A DNA stretch of 64,000 nucleotides from Streptomyces viridochromogenes (lineage in GTDB: Bacteria > Actinomycetota > Actinomycetes > Streptomycetales > Streptomycetaceae), in NCBI RefSeq assembly GCF_001270495.1, contig NZ_LGUR01000002.1, positions 250,633 through 314,632 of the forward strand. Direction: 5' to 3'. Shown in pieces: positions 19,874 to 28,726 of this stretch. How positions within the stretch are numbered: the first letter of the stretch is position 1; the number at the start of each line of letters is the position of its first letter. The translations under genes and the position numbers were made by a program. The notes beneath the pieces are model-generated. The model was not told the DNA's origin and did not search any database. It worked only from the letters and a program-made list of their open reading frames with translations.

Positions 19874-21204
19874 GCCGCGTCTCCGTTCAGGTGGGACAGG
19901 CGGGACAGGTGCGGGTAGAGGGGAAAGGCTGAGGCGAGCTTCTCGACCCGGTCCCGCAGCGGGCCGGCGTCCTCGTCGCCGAGCTGCTCCTCCTTCAGGG
20001 CCTGGGCGATGATGTCGGCGACCTCGCGGAACTCGGCCGCGCCGAAGCCCCGGGTCGCCAGGGCGGGGGTGCCGATCCGCAGCCCGGAGGAGACCATCGG
20101 CGGGCGCGGGTCGAACGGCACCGCGTTGCGGTTGACGGTGATGCCGATGCGGTGCAGCCGGTCCTCGGCCTGCTGTCCGTCGAGCGCGGACTTCCGCAGG
20201 TCGACGAGGACCAGGTGGACTTCGGTGCCGCCGGTCAGGACGGTGATGCCCGCCTCGGCGACGTCGTCGGCCAGCAGCCGCCCGGCGAGGATGCGGGCGC
20301 CGTCCAGGGTGCGCTGCTGGCGCTCCCGGAACTCCTCCCCCGCGGCCACCTTGAAGGCCACCGCCTTCGCCGCGATGACATGCTCCAGCGGGCCGCCCTG
20401 CTGGCCGGGGAAGACCGCGGAGTTGATCTTCTTGGCGAGGTCGGCGCGGCTGAGGATCACACCGCCGCGCGGGCCGCCGAGGGTCTTGTGGGTGGTGGTC
20501 GTGACGACGTCGGCGTACGGCACCGGGCTCGGGTGGAGCCCTGCGGCCACCAGGCCGGCGAAGTGCGCCATGTCCACCATCAGGTAAGCGCCCACCGCGT
20601 CGGCGATCCGCCGGAACGCGGCGAAGTCCAGCCGTCGCGGGTACGCCGACCAGCCGGCGACGATCATCTTGGGCCGGTGCGCGAGGGCGAGCTGCTCGAC
20701 CTCGTCCATGTCGATGCGCAGGTCGGACTCGCGCACGTGGTACGGCACGACGTTGTACAGCTTGCCGCTGTAGTTGATGCGCATGCCGTGGGTCAGATGA
20801 CCGCCGTGCGCCAGGTCGAGGCCGAGGATCGTGTCGCCGGGCTTCAGCAGCGCGAACATCGCGGCCGCGTTGGCCTGGGCACCCGAGTGCGGCTGCACGT
20901 TCGCGGCCTCGGCGCCGAACAGCTCCTTCACCCGGTCGATGGCGAGCTGCTCGACGACGTCGACGTGTTCGCAGCCGCCGTAGTAGCGGCGGCCCGGGTA
21001 GCCCTCGGCGTACTTGTTGGTCAGCACCGAGCCCTGGGCCTCCATGACGGCGGCCGGGGCGAAGTTCTCCGAGGCGATCATCTCCAGCGTGGACTGCTGA
21101 CGGTGCAGCTCGGCGCCCACCGCGGCGGCGACCTCCGGGTCGAGTTCGCCGAGCGGGCGGGCGAGAGGGGAGGTGAGTGTGCTGGTCGACGGGTTGGTTG
21201 CCAT
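19870..21204 (-). CDS. glyA: serine hydroxymethyltransferase
   Basis: This PLP enzyme (444 aa) interconverts glycine plus 5,10-methylene-THF with serine plus THF. Visible motifs are [32 protein letters not shown], the PLP-lysine site [16 protein letters not shown] and [17 protein letters not shown]. It is first in the glyA-soxBDAG operon, where it can take both products of sarcosine oxidase (glycine and methylene-THF) to serine. It is probably a catabolic paralogue beside a housekeeping copy elsewhere, inferred from context. Confidence 0.95.
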   Translation of the reverse strand: MATNPSTSTLTSPLARPLGELDPEVAAAVGAELHRQQSTLEMIASENFAPAAVMEAQGSVLTNKYAEGYPGRRYYGGCEHVDVVEQLAIDRVKELFGAEAANVQPHSGAQANAAAMFALLKPGDTILGLDLAHGGHLTHGMRINYSGKLYNVVPYHVRESDLRIDMDEVEQLALAHRPKMIVAGWSAYPRRLDFAAFRRIADAVGAYLMVDMAHFAGLVAAGLHPSPVPYADVVTTTTHKTLGGPRGGVILSRADLAKKINSAVFPGQQGGPLEHVIAAKAVAFKVAAGEEFRERQQRTLDGARILAGRLLADDVAEAGITVLTGGTEVHLVLVDLRKSALDGQQAEDRLHRIGITVNRNAVPFDPRPPMVSSGLRIGTPALATRGFGAAEFREVADIIAQALKEEQLGDEDAGPLRDRVEKLASAFPLYPHLSRLSHLNGDAA

Positions 21205-21227
21205 CTGTGCACCATCCTGGAAGCCAA

Positions 21228-21250
21228 CTAATGCGCAACTGATATATTAG
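21228..21250. promoter_or_regulatory. AT-rich candidate operator between glyA and the GntR regulator
   Basis: CTAAT and ATTAG form a 5-bp inverted repeat 13 bases apart within an AT-rich patch, 24 bases before the glyA start and about 50 before the regulator gene. The patch probably holds the divergent promoters and the operator of the adjacent FCD regulator. The exact site is uncertain. Confidence 0.35.
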
Positions 21251-21300
21251 GCCGTGCGGTACGGTATGGGAGCTCGCCGGACAGGTCAAGGGGGCATTTC

Positions 21301-22023
21301 ATGCAGCAGGTGGCGACCGGGCCCGCAGGCCGCGAACCCGGCGGGGAACCCGGGGTCGGGAGGCTCACGGTCGATCGGCCCGGGGGCGAGGACCTCTCCC
21401 TCGCCGAGCGCGCCTACCGTGCCATCCGCGACCGCCTCGTCATGCTCGAGATCCGCCCGGGCGCACCGATCAACGAGGAGCAGCTGGGCCAGTCCCTCGG
21501 TGTCGGCCGGACGCCGGTGCGCGAGGCGCTCAAACGGCTCCAGTACGAGCGGCTGATCACGACCTACCCCCGACGCGGCACCTTCGCCACCGAGGTCAAC
21601 ATCACCGACCTGGCCCATATCTCCGAGGTGCGCCAGGAGTTGGAGCCGCTCGCCGCCGCCCAGGCCGCACGGCGCGCCACGGCCGCCGACCGGGCGGCCC
21701 TGACGGACCTGCGCCGGGAGCTGGAGGGCGTGGATCCCCGCCGGGACGACGCCGCCGAGCTCATGCATCTCGACCTTCAGGTCCACCGTGCCGTCTACGC
21801 CGCCGCGCACAACCCGTACCTGGAGGACACGCTCGTCCGCCACGACAACCTGGCCACCCGGATCTGGTGCCTGTTCATCGACCGGCTGTCGGACATGGCC
21901 GGCCATGTCGAGGAGCACGGGCCGTTGATCGAGGCGATCGTCGCCGGTGAGCCCGAGAAGGCGGCACAGCTGGCCCGCAGCCATGTCGAGGACTTCGAGC
22001 GGGCCATTCGCGCGGCCATCTGA
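21301..22023 (+). CDS. GntR/FCD family transcriptional regulator (probable sox operon regulator)
   Basis: This 240 aa regulator has an N-terminal winged helix (about residues 33-100; AYRAIRDRLVMLEIRPG, VGRTPVREALKRLQ) and an all-helical FCD ligand domain (110-235). The metal-type ligands Asp and His lie in LMHLDLQVHRAVYAAAHN and in the later histidines of EEHGPLIEAI and SHVEDFERAI. It is divergent from glyA-soxBDAG and likely represses it until sarcosine, glycine or a related ligand binds. The ligand is inferred only from position. Confidence 0.88.
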   Translation: MQQVATGPAGREPGGEPGVGRLTVDRPGGEDLSLAERAYRAIRDRLVMLEIRPGAPINEEQLGQSLGVGRTPVREALKRLQYERLITTYPRRGTFATEVNITDLAHISEVRQELEPLAAAQAARRATAADRAALTDLRRELEGVDPRRDDAAELMHLDLQVHRAVYAAAHNPYLEDTLVRHDNLATRIWCLFIDRLSDMAGHVEEHGPLIEAIVAGEPEKAAQLARSHVEDFERAIRAAI

Positions 22024-22243
22024 CACCGCACCGCGCGAGGCCGAGCGACGACCTCTCAGTGCGCGGCGCCCCGTAGCCCTTCCCGGCCCCAGCGGGCGAG
22101 CCGCAGGTCGTCGTCGCCCAGGACGCAACACGCCCTAGCCCCAGAGGACCTGCGGAGGTCTCGCAGCGCGGCGAGCGCAGCGGCAGGCGCTCGGCGCAGG
22201 CCGCTCTCCGGCGGCTCAGCTCTGATCGCCTATCTTGGCGCCT

Positions 22244-22660
22244 ATGCAGTCCTACACGATCGGCCAGGCGGCGCGTCTGCTCGGAGTGAGTCCCGACACC
22301 GCGCGACGGTGGGCCGACGCCGGCCGGGTCGCCACGCATCGGGACGAGAGCGGGCGACGCCTCATCGACGGGAAGGATCTGGCCGCCTTCTCCGTGGAAC
22401 TGGCCAAGACCGGAGGCGGAGGAAGTGGCGGTGGTGGTGGCGAGGAGGACGTCTCGTACACGTCCGTCCGCAACGCCTTCCCCGGCATCGTCACCGCCGT
22501 GAAGCTCGGCGACATCGCCGCCCAGGTGGAGATCCAGGCCGGGCCGCACCGGCTGGTGTCGCTGCTGACGCGGGAGGCCGTGGAGGAGTTGGGGCTGGAG
22601 GTCGGCATGGAGGCCACCGCTCGGGTGAAGTCGACGAACGTGCACATCGACCGTGCCTGA
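22244..22660 (+). CDS. HTH-TOBE protein, probable molybdate-responsive regulator
   Basis: This 138 aa protein has a MerR/BldC-like helix-turn-helix (residues 3-50; YTIGQAARLLGVSPDTARRW), a Gly/Ser linker (57-66) and one TOBE domain (72-138; NAFPGIVTAVKLGDIAAQVEI), the molybdate-binding fold of ModE and ModC. I chose the ATG at 22244 because the HTH begins at once; there is no clear ribosome site and the transcript may be leaderless. It lies 650 bases before modABC on the same strand, with a formate dehydrogenase remnant between them on the other strand. It likely senses molybdate and controls uptake, in place of ModE. Confidence 0.84.
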   Translation: MQSYTIGQAARLLGVSPDTARRWADAGRVATHRDESGRRLIDGKDLAAFSVELAKTGGGGSGGGGGEEDVSYTSVRNAFPGIVTAVKLGDIAAQVEIQAGPHRLVSLLTREAVEELGLEVGMEATARVKSTNVHIDRA

Positions 22661-22739
22661 GCGGGGCCGAGTCGAACCGAGCTGAGCCGGGGGTCTCCAC
22701 CCGAGTAACCCGCCAACTGGCCGCTGGGCAGTGCCCGGT

Positions 22740-23090
22740 GATCGCCGGCTTGAGGTTCTTGGCGGCGGCCATGCGCTCCGCGGTCAGGTACGCCGGCCAG
22801 AAACGGCTGTGAGATCACGACGTCCGCGTCGGGCAGTCCACGGCCGGACACCGACCCGGCGCGGTCCTTGTCGGAGGTGACGACGACCGTGTGCCCGGCT
22901 GCCTCCAGGAAGCCGTACAGGCCGAGTTCGCGGCAGACGCTGCCGAGGAGGTGGCCCGGGGTGAAGTCCGCCGCGGACGGGGCGGGGTGGTCCGGCCGCC
23001 GGGGTAGTGGTCGATTCCGGGGCGGTCGTCGTGGGCGTACGTCGTCTGTACCCGTCGGTGGGGTCGTCATACAGGACGTAGAGCGCAGGG
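22740..23090 (-). pseudogene. remnant of NAD-dependent formate dehydrogenase (5' part, frameshifted)
   Basis: Read on the minus strand, four blocks in different frames follow the order of NAD-formate dehydrogenase: LYVLYDDPTDGY (near 23085-23050), YAHDDRPGIDHYPGG (near 23045-22990), then FTPGHLLGSVCRELGLYGFL through LPDADVVISQPF, then WPAYLTAERMAAAKNLKP (near 22805-22750). One extra T in the QPF|WP region accounts for the last frameshift. After AIT the similarity stops, so the NAD-binding and catalytic domains are missing. The enzyme would have oxidised formate to CO2. It is metal-independent, so its place beside molybdate genes may be fortuitous. Confidence 0.8.
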
Positions 23091-23311
23091 CCGGCGAGCA
23101 GGCACAGCGGGAGGGCGGCGTCCTGCGACCAACGGGCCGCTCGTCAGCATGTACCGCCCGCCGTGCGACCCGCGCCCGTACAAACGCACATTCCAACCGA
23201 CCAGATCACAGTCACCGCTCATGCGATGTGACAGGAGACTTTCCCCTCGCATCTGCGGCACTATCATCAGCGCAATGAAGTGTGTCCGTCAGGACCAGAG
23301 GGAGTGAACCC

Positions 23312-24130
23312 GTGATGACCCGTACCGCGCGCCGGAACCGCCGCATGTCGCAGGTGAGCGGCGTTGGCGCAGCCGCGCTGCTGGCCCTGAGCGGCTGTTC
23401 GTCCTCCGGCTCGGACTCCTCCGTGTCGGCCTCCGACTCGGCCTCGGGCAAGATTTCCGGCGACGTGACGGTCTTCGCGGCGGCCTCGCTGAAGGAGAGC
23501 TTCACGGCGCTGGGCAAGCAGTTCGAGAAGGAGCACCCGGGTACGAAGGTCACCTTCAGCTTCGGCGGCAGCGACTCCCTCGCCGCGAGCATCACCGGCG
23601 GCGCGCCGGCCGATGTGTTCGCCTCGGCCAGTCCCAGGACGATGAAGATCGTCACGGATGCGGGGGACGCCTCCGGCGCGCCCGCGACCTTCGTCCGCAA
23701 CGAGCTGGAGATCGCCACCCTGCCGGGCAACCCCGACAAGATCGGCTCCCTTGCGGACCTGACCGAGTCGGGCCTGAAGGTCGTGCTCTGCGACAAGGAG
23801 GTGCCGTGCGGCGCCGCCGCCCAGAAGGCGCTCGACGCGAGCAGGCTGAAGCTCACTCCCGTCTCCTACGAGCAGGACGTCAAGGCCGCCCTGACGAAGG
23901 TCGAGCTGAAGGAGGCCGACGCGGCGGTCGTCTACAAGACCGATGTGCGCGCGGCGGGTGACAAGGTGGAGGGCGTGGAGTTCCCCGAGTCCGCCGACGC
24001 CGTCAACGACTACCCGATCGCCCTGCTCAAGGACACGCAGAACGCCGAGGCCGCGAAGGCGTTCATCGCGCTGGTGCGGTCCGCCGAGGGGCAGAAGGTC
24101 CTGACCGAGGCCGGGTTCCTCAAGCCGTGA
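23312..24130 (+). CDS. modA: molybdate ABC transporter substrate-binding lipoprotein
   Basis: This 272 aa periplasmic-type binding protein is anchored as a lipoprotein. A basic N-terminus and hydrophobic helix end in the lipobox LALSGC (acylated Cys29). The mature protein has the ModA pattern DVTVFAAASLKESFTALG, TFSFGGSDSLAASITGGAPADVFASA and ADAAVVYKTDV. It binds molybdate or tungstate. A GTG at 23312 has GGAG 7 bases upstream; the ATG at 23315 is equally possible. Its stop overlaps the modB start. Confidence 0.95.
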   Translation: MMTRTARRNRRMSQVSGVGAAALLALSGCSSSGSDSSVSASDSASGKISGDVTVFAAASLKESFTALGKQFEKEHPGTKVTFSFGGSDSLAASITGGAPADVFASASPRTMKIVTDAGDASGAPATFVRNELEIATLPGNPDKIGSLADLTESGLKVVLCDKEVPCGAAAQKALDASRLKLTPVSYEQDVKAALTKVELKEADAAVVYKTDVRAAGDKVEGVEFPESADAVNDYPIALLKDTQNAEAAKAFIALVRSAEGQKVLTEAGFLKP

Positions 24131-24975
24131 CCTCGACCGACAGGACCGGCGCCGCGACGGACACCCTCCGGGGTGGGCCGCGGCGCCGGCGCGTCCGTAC
24201 GGGCGTTCCGCTGCCCCTGCTGGTCCCCGCGCTGATCGGCCTGGCGTTCCTGATCGTGCCGCTGATCGCCCTGCTTGTACGTACCCCGTGGCACAGCCTG
24301 CCCGAGCAGCTGACCAGCCCCGACGTGTGGCAGGCACTCAGGCTGTCGCTGATCTGCGCGACCTTGGCCACCGCCGTGAGCCTGGTCATCGGCGTGCCGC
24401 TGGCCTGGCTGCTGGCCCGGGTGGAGTTCCCCGGCCGGGGCCTCGTACGGGCCCTTGTCACCCTCCCCCTCGTCCTGCCGCCGGTCGTCGGCGGTGTGGC
24501 GCTGCTGATGGCTCTCGGCCGCAACGGCATCGTCGGGCAGTGGCTGGACTCGTGGTTCGGGATCACGCTGCCGTTCACCACCACGGGGGTCGTGATCGCG
24601 GAGGCGTTCGTGGCGATGCCGTTCCTCGTGATCAGCGTCGAGGGCACCCTGCGGGCCGCCGACCCGCGGTACGAGGAGGCGGCCACCACCCTGGGCGCCT
24701 CCCGCTTCACCGCGTTCCGCCGGGTCACGCTGCCGCTCATCGCGCCCGGCATCGCGGCGGGCGCGGTGCTGGCCTGGGCGCGGGCGCTCGGCGAGTTCGG
24801 CGCGACGATCACCTTCGCGGGCAACTTCCCGGGCCGTACCCAGACCATGCCGCTGGCCGTGTACCTGGCCCTGCAGAGCGACCCGGAGGCCGCGATCGCC
24901 CTCAGTCTGGTGCTGCTTGCGGTGTCGATCGCGGTGTTGGCGGGGCTGCGTGACCGTTGGATGAGTGCCGGATGA
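24127..24975 (+). CDS. modB: molybdate ABC transporter permease
   Basis: This 282 aa inner-membrane permease has about five helices. The coupling-loop EAA motif is present (EEAATTLGASRFTAFRRVTL, then IAPGIAAGAVLAWARALGEFGA), with VVGGVALLMALGRNGIVG as in ModB. The GTG at 24127 overlaps the modA stop. The stop overlaps a modC start at 24972. Confidence 0.94.
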   Translation: MTSTDRTGAATDTLRGGPRRRRVRTGVPLPLLVPALIGLAFLIVPLIALLVRTPWHSLPEQLTSPDVWQALRLSLICATLATAVSLVIGVPLAWLLARVEFPGRGLVRALVTLPLVLPPVVGGVALLMALGRNGIVGQWLDSWFGITLPFTTTGVVIAEAFVAMPFLVISVEGTLRAADPRYEEAATTLGASRFTAFRRVTLPLIAPGIAAGAVLAWARALGEFGATITFAGNFPGRTQTMPLAVYLALQSDPEAAIALSLVLLAVSIAVLAGLRDRWMSAG

Positions 24976-26084
24976 CCCGGCCCGCACGAGCGTGGGACGA
25001 CCGCCGGATGACCGAGACCTACGACGTCCACGCCGACACCGCTCCGGACGGCCTCGACGCCCGCCTGGTGGTGGACCGCGGCGCCTTCCGGCTCGACGTG
25101 GCCCTGGCCGTGGCGCCCGGCGAGGTGGTCGCGCTGCTCGGTCCGAACGGCGCGGGCAAGACCACCGCCCTCCGGGCCCTCGCCGGGCTGACCCCGCTCA
25201 CCGGCGGCCGTCTGCGGCTGGACGGTGCGGAGTTGGACCGTACGCCGCCGGAGTCCCGCCCGGTCGGCGTCGTCTTCCAGGACTACCTGCTCTTCCCCCA
25301 CCTCACGGCCCTCGACAACGTGGCCTTCGGCCCGCGCTGCCAAGGCGCGACCAAGGCGGAGGCGCGGGCGCAGGCCGCCGAGTGGCTGGACCGGCTGGGA
25401 CTCAAGGACCATGCCGGCGCCAAGCCGCGCAAGCTGTCCGGCGGGCAGGCCCAGCGCGTCGCCCTCGCCCGCGCCCTCGCCACCCGCCCGCGTCTGCTGC
25501 TCCTCGACGAACCCCTCGCGGCGCTGGACGCCCGCACCCGTCTGGAGGTGCGCGCCCAACTGCGGCGCCACCTGGCCGAGTTCGAGGCGGTCGCCGTACT
25601 CGTCACGCACGACCCGCTGGACGCCATGGTCCTGGCCGACCGCCTGGTCGTCGTCGAGCACGGCCGGGTCGTCCAGGAGGGGACCCCGTCCGACATCGCC
25701 CGCCGTCCCCGTACGGACTACATCGCCCAGCTGGTCGGCCTGAACCTCTACCGGGGCGAGGCCGAGGGCCACACCGTCCGTCTCGACGCCGGTCCGGCCG
25801 TCACCACCACGGAGGAGTTGTCCGGCCCGGTGTTCGTGGCGTTCCCGCCCAGCGCGGTCACCCTCCACCGCGAGCGCCCGACCGGCTCCAGCGCCCGCAA
25901 TCTCTGGCGCTGCGAGGTGGCCGGCCTGGAGACCCACGGCGACCAGATCCGCGCCGATCTCGCGGGCGGACTCGCCCTCGCCGCGGACCTGACCACGGTC
26001 GCCGCCGCCGAGCTCGATCTGCACCCGGGCGCGGAGGTCTGGGCGACGGTGAAGGCGACGCAGACCCATGCCTACCCGGTATGA
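24972..26084 (+). CDS. modC: molybdate ABC transporter ATP-binding protein
   Basis: This ATPase subunit has Walker A GPNGAGKT (57-64), the signature LSGGQAQRVALARAL, Walker B LLLLDEPLAALDART and a C-terminal TOBE-like domain that may bind molybdate and trans-inhibit uptake. I chose the ATG at 24972, which overlaps the modB stop as ATGA (370 aa); an ATG at 25008 would also keep all domains. It is the last gene of modABC. Confidence 0.93.
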   Translation: MTRPARAWDDRRMTETYDVHADTAPDGLDARLVVDRGAFRLDVALAVAPGEVVALLGPNGAGKTTALRALAGLTPLTGGRLRLDGAELDRTPPESRPVGVVFQDYLLFPHLTALDNVAFGPRCQGATKAEARAQAAEWLDRLGLKDHAGAKPRKLSGGQAQRVALARALATRPRLLLLDEPLAALDARTRLEVRAQLRRHLAEFEAVAVLVTHDPLDAMVLADRLVVVEHGRVVQEGTPSDIARRPRTDYIAQLVGLNLYRGEAEGHTVRLDAGPAVTTTEELSGPVFVAFPPSAVTLHRERPTGSSARNLWRCEVAGLETHGDQIRADLAGGLALAADLTTVAAAELDLHPGAEVWATVKATQTHAYPV

Positions 26085-26240
26085 GAGCGCCGTCCGGGGA
26101 GGCGCCACCTGAGGGCACCTCCGGTCGACTCCCCGGCAGTCGCACCGAAGCGGACTGTCACTCGATGTGCCCGCTCCCGTACAGTCCGTGCCACCAGCGC
26201 TTGGCTGCGGCCGAGCCCCACGGCTGACCAGGAGAAGACG

Positions 26241-27572
26241 ATGGACACCGAAGCCGGCCTCGGCGCCCTCCCGGACGTTCCCGGAACGGAGCGGCCGGTC
26301 CCCGAAGCCGAGCCCGGACTCGTGCAGCGGTGGCATGCGGAGGGAGGCGAACTGGTCGATCTGCTGGCCCAGGTGCGCGAGCGCGTGGGCGGCGTCGCCG
26401 CGTTCCGGGCCGGCCCGGCCCGCACCATCCTCGTCACCGATCCGACGGCGGTCCAGCATGTCCTCGCCCGGCACCCGGAGCGCTACGTCAAGCGCTCCCA
26501 CCGCGCCCGGCTGCTGATCGGCGACGGAGTGATGGCCGCCACCGGCACGGCGTGGAAGCGGCAACGCCGGTTGCTGCAGTCCCAGTTCACCGGTACCGGA
26601 ATGCGCCGCTACGAGCATCGGATCACCGCGGCTGCCCGCACCACCGCCGAGCGCTGGGACGGATACGCCCGCACCGGGCAGGCGCTCGACGTCGGGCAGG
26701 AGATGCACCGCTTCGCCCTGGACGCCATCTGGCGCTCCCTCACCGGGCACCCCCTCGATGACGAGACCGAGCGCGAACTGGCCGCCGTGGAAGCCGTGGC
26801 GGCGGCCATTCCGACCCTGCCCGCCGATGTCACCGAAGCCCAGGACACCGTCGCCGCCGATCTCGCCCGGATCGACGCCGTCGCCCGACGCGCCGTCGAA
26901 GCCGCCCACAGCGGTGCGGCCGGACCCGACGGCCCCGGTCTGGTGCATGTCCTGACCGACGCCTCCACCGAGCGCCCCGAATACACCGACCAGCTGATCC
27001 GCGACGAGCTGGTCACACTGCTCGCGGCCGGGCACGAGACCACCGCCACCACCCTGACCTGGCTCTATCTGCTCCTCGACCGGCACCCTGTCGCACGCGA
27101 ACAGGCGCTCGCCGCCGGCGGCGAGGGTTCGCCCGAACGCCGCCAGGCGATCCAGGCCCTGGTCCACGAGACGCTCCGGCTCTACCCGTCGGCCTGGCTC
27201 CTGCCCCGCCGTGCCGCCGAGGACGACATCCTCGCGGGCTACTCCGTCGAGGCGGACACCGACATCCTCGTCTGCCCGTACCTCACGCATCGCGATCCCG
27301 AACTGTGGCCGGACCCCGAGCACTTCGACCCCCGGCGCTTCACCGCCCCGGACGGCCGGCCCGCCCACCCGGGTGCCTACTTCCCCTTCGGCATCGGCCC
27401 CCGAGCCTGCCTCGGTCTGCAGTTCGCGCTCCGCGAGTCGACCGTCCTCCTCGAACACCTGCTGCCGGCCTACACCCCCACGTTCTCCTCCACCCCCACG
27501 ACGGCGGAGTACGGCATCACGGTCCGCCCCGGCGGCCCCGCCCCCGCGACCCTGGCGCCGCTGCGGGCCTGA
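26241..27572 (+). CDS. cytochrome P450
   Basis: This 443 aa monooxygenase has the I-helix AGHETTATTL (oxygen activation), the K-helix ETLRLYP (ExxR), a PERF-like DPRRF segment and the haem loop FPFGIGPRACLG with Cys390 as thiolate ligand. The layout resembles CYP102/CYP4-like class P450s more than the short streptomycete CYP105 type; that is a soft judgement. AGGAG lies 9 bases before the ATG. No ferredoxin or reductase gene adjoins it, so partners must be encoded elsewhere. The substrate is unknown. Confidence 0.93.
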   Translation: MDTEAGLGALPDVPGTERPVPEAEPGLVQRWHAEGGELVDLLAQVRERVGGVAAFRAGPARTILVTDPTAVQHVLARHPERYVKRSHRARLLIGDGVMAATGTAWKRQRRLLQSQFTGTGMRRYEHRITAAARTTAERWDGYARTGQALDVGQEMHRFALDAIWRSLTGHPLDDETERELAAVEAVAAAIPTLPADVTEAQDTVAADLARIDAVARRAVEAAHSGAAGPDGPGLVHVLTDASTERPEYTDQLIRDELVTLLAAGHETTATTLTWLYLLLDRHPVAREQALAAGGEGSPERRQAIQALVHETLRLYPSAWLLPRRAAEDDILAGYSVEADTDILVCPYLTHRDPELWPDPEHFDPRRFTAPDGRPAHPGAYFPFGIGPRACLGLQFALRESTVLLEHLLPAYTPTFSSTPTTAEYGITVRPGGPAPATLAPLRA

Positions 27573-27593
27573 CTCGGCCGCGTATTCCTACTC

Positions 27594-27623
27594 CAGTAGC
27601 TTTCAGCCGGTGCAGTAGCTTTC
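27594..27623. repeat. two 11-bp direct repeats before the GntR gene
   Basis: CAGTAGCTTTC occurs at 27594-27604 and 27613-27623, period 19 bases, about 55 bases before the truncated GntR gene. The spacing of nearly two helical turns would suit two bound regulator units. Confidence 0.4.
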
Positions 27624-27678
27624 CAACGCCCCCTGGAATCACACGTCGCCGCACGGCGGAACCACCGGAGAGTCGCCC

Positions 27679-28071
27679 ATGCCCCGAGAGGCGCCGTACC
27701 TCGCAGTGGCCGACGTGCTGCGCGCACGGATCCTCGCGGGCGAGTGGGGTATCGGGGAGCGCCTGCCGTCCCGGGTGCGGCTCGCCGAGGAGTACGGGGT
27801 CGGACGCAACGTCGTACAGCGGGCCATGGACCGTCTGATCATCGACGGTCTCCTCGAAGGCCGCGCCGGCTCGGGCACCTACGTCCGCATGCCGCGCGAG
27901 CGCCTGCGGCTGGTGCGCTCGCGGCGCGGCGAACGCCTCGGCGGCTCCCCGTCACTCGTCGGCATGACGGAGCGGGGGAAGGCCGACGCCTGGGACGCGC
28001 ACAGCCAGGTGCGCGTCCCGGCCCCCGAGGCGATCGTGCGTGTTCCGAAGCCCGCGACGGCTGAGAGATGA
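27679..28071 (+). CDS. truncated GntR/HutC-type regulator (DNA-binding domain only)
   Basis: This 130 aa protein has a complete GntR winged helix (residues 5-72; YLAVADVLRARILAGEW, RLAEEYGVGRNVVQRAMDRL, GSGTYVR). It continues into the linker typical of HutC/UTRA regulators (WDAHSQVRVPAPEAI) and then departs into an unrelated tail and stops. HutC proteins are usually about 240 aa, so the UTRA ligand domain is lost, probably by deletion. A DNA-binding stub might still act as a constitutive repressor. It converges on the YciI-like gene 18 bases away. Confidence 0.75.
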   Translation: MPREAPYLAVADVLRARILAGEWGIGERLPSRVRLAEEYGVGRNVVQRAMDRLIIDGLLEGRAGSGTYVRMPRERLRLVRSRRGERLGGSPSLVGMTERGKADAWDAHSQVRVPAPEAIVRVPKPATAER

Positions 28072-28089
28072 GGGGACCGGATGCTCGCC

Positions 28090-28662
28090 TCAGGACGACC
28101 GTCCGCCGAACTGCCAGTCATGGACCTCGACATCGGCGTACCGGTCCGACGTCAGCACCGCACGGGCCACCTCGGCGTCGGGAGCCCGCACCAGTGCCGC
28201 CGTGCCCAGCCAGGCGGTGCCGTCGTCGGAGAGCAGCGGCCCGTACGCGATCAGCTCCTCCCGCCCGGGCGGCACATCCTGGTCGACGGGCTCCCCGGCC
28301 TCCGGGCCGAGCCCCAGCACCAGATACCGGTTGCCGTCGGTGCTGCCGCCGGGGAAGTCCCACATGGTGCGCCCCAGCAGGTTGCGCCAGCGGCGCAGCA
28401 GCACGTCCCGGTACACGCCTGCCTGGTAGTTGGGCTCGTCGAAGGCGAACGCGCGGGCGGCGGCGGCATTCGGCAGGTCGAGGACGTGCACACTGCCGCT
28501 CGGCGTGTCACTTTCCGGGGCGAAGGTCGGCCCCCTCGCGATCATCTCCGCCGCGAAACGGTCCATGTACGACCAGTGCTCCTCCAACAGCCGGTCGCGC
28601 AACGGGAGAGAGCGGGGCCGGTCACGGTGGTAGCAGAAGAACTCCATGCCCACAGTCTTCAT
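28090..28662 (-). CDS. YciI-like / dimeric alpha-beta barrel protein
   Basis: This 190 aa protein seems to hold two YciI-type ferredoxin-like units. One is near the N-terminus (EFFCYHRDRP, EEHWSYMDRFAAEMIARGP, GSVHVLDLPNAAAARAFA); the second is in the C-terminal part (ELIAYGPLLSDDGTAWLGTA, ADAEVARAVL-like helix). The conserved His of EEHWSYMD matches the YciI active-site region. I chose the ATG at 28662 with GGTGAGG just upstream; an ATG at 28647 is possible. Enzymatic role unknown. Confidence 0.75.
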   Translation of the reverse strand: MKTVGMEFFCYHRDRPRSLPLRDRLLEEHWSYMDRFAAEMIARGPTFAPESDTPSGSVHVLDLPNAAAARAFAFDEPNYQAGVYRDVLLRRWRNLLGRTMWDFPGGSTDGNRYLVLGLGPEAGEPVDQDVPPGREELIAYGPLLSDDGTAWLGTAALVRAPDAEVARAVLTSDRYADVEVHDWQFGGRSS

Positions 28663-28726
28663 CACCCTCACCGGGGCCGGCGCCGAAGCCCCCACCCGCC
28701 GCCGTCGCGCCCTGCCGCCAGGGAGA

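Noticed and set aside
21205..21300. Glycine riboswitch before glyA
   Set aside because: The region is under 100 bases, AT-rich, and lacks the paired conserved glycine aptamer elements. Regulation by the divergent GntR protein is more likely.
24120..27458. Open minus-strand frame of 1112 codons opposite modB, modC and the P450
   Set aside because: The genes on the + strand carry complete catalytic motifs and normal starts; the long frame has none and is a compositional artefact.
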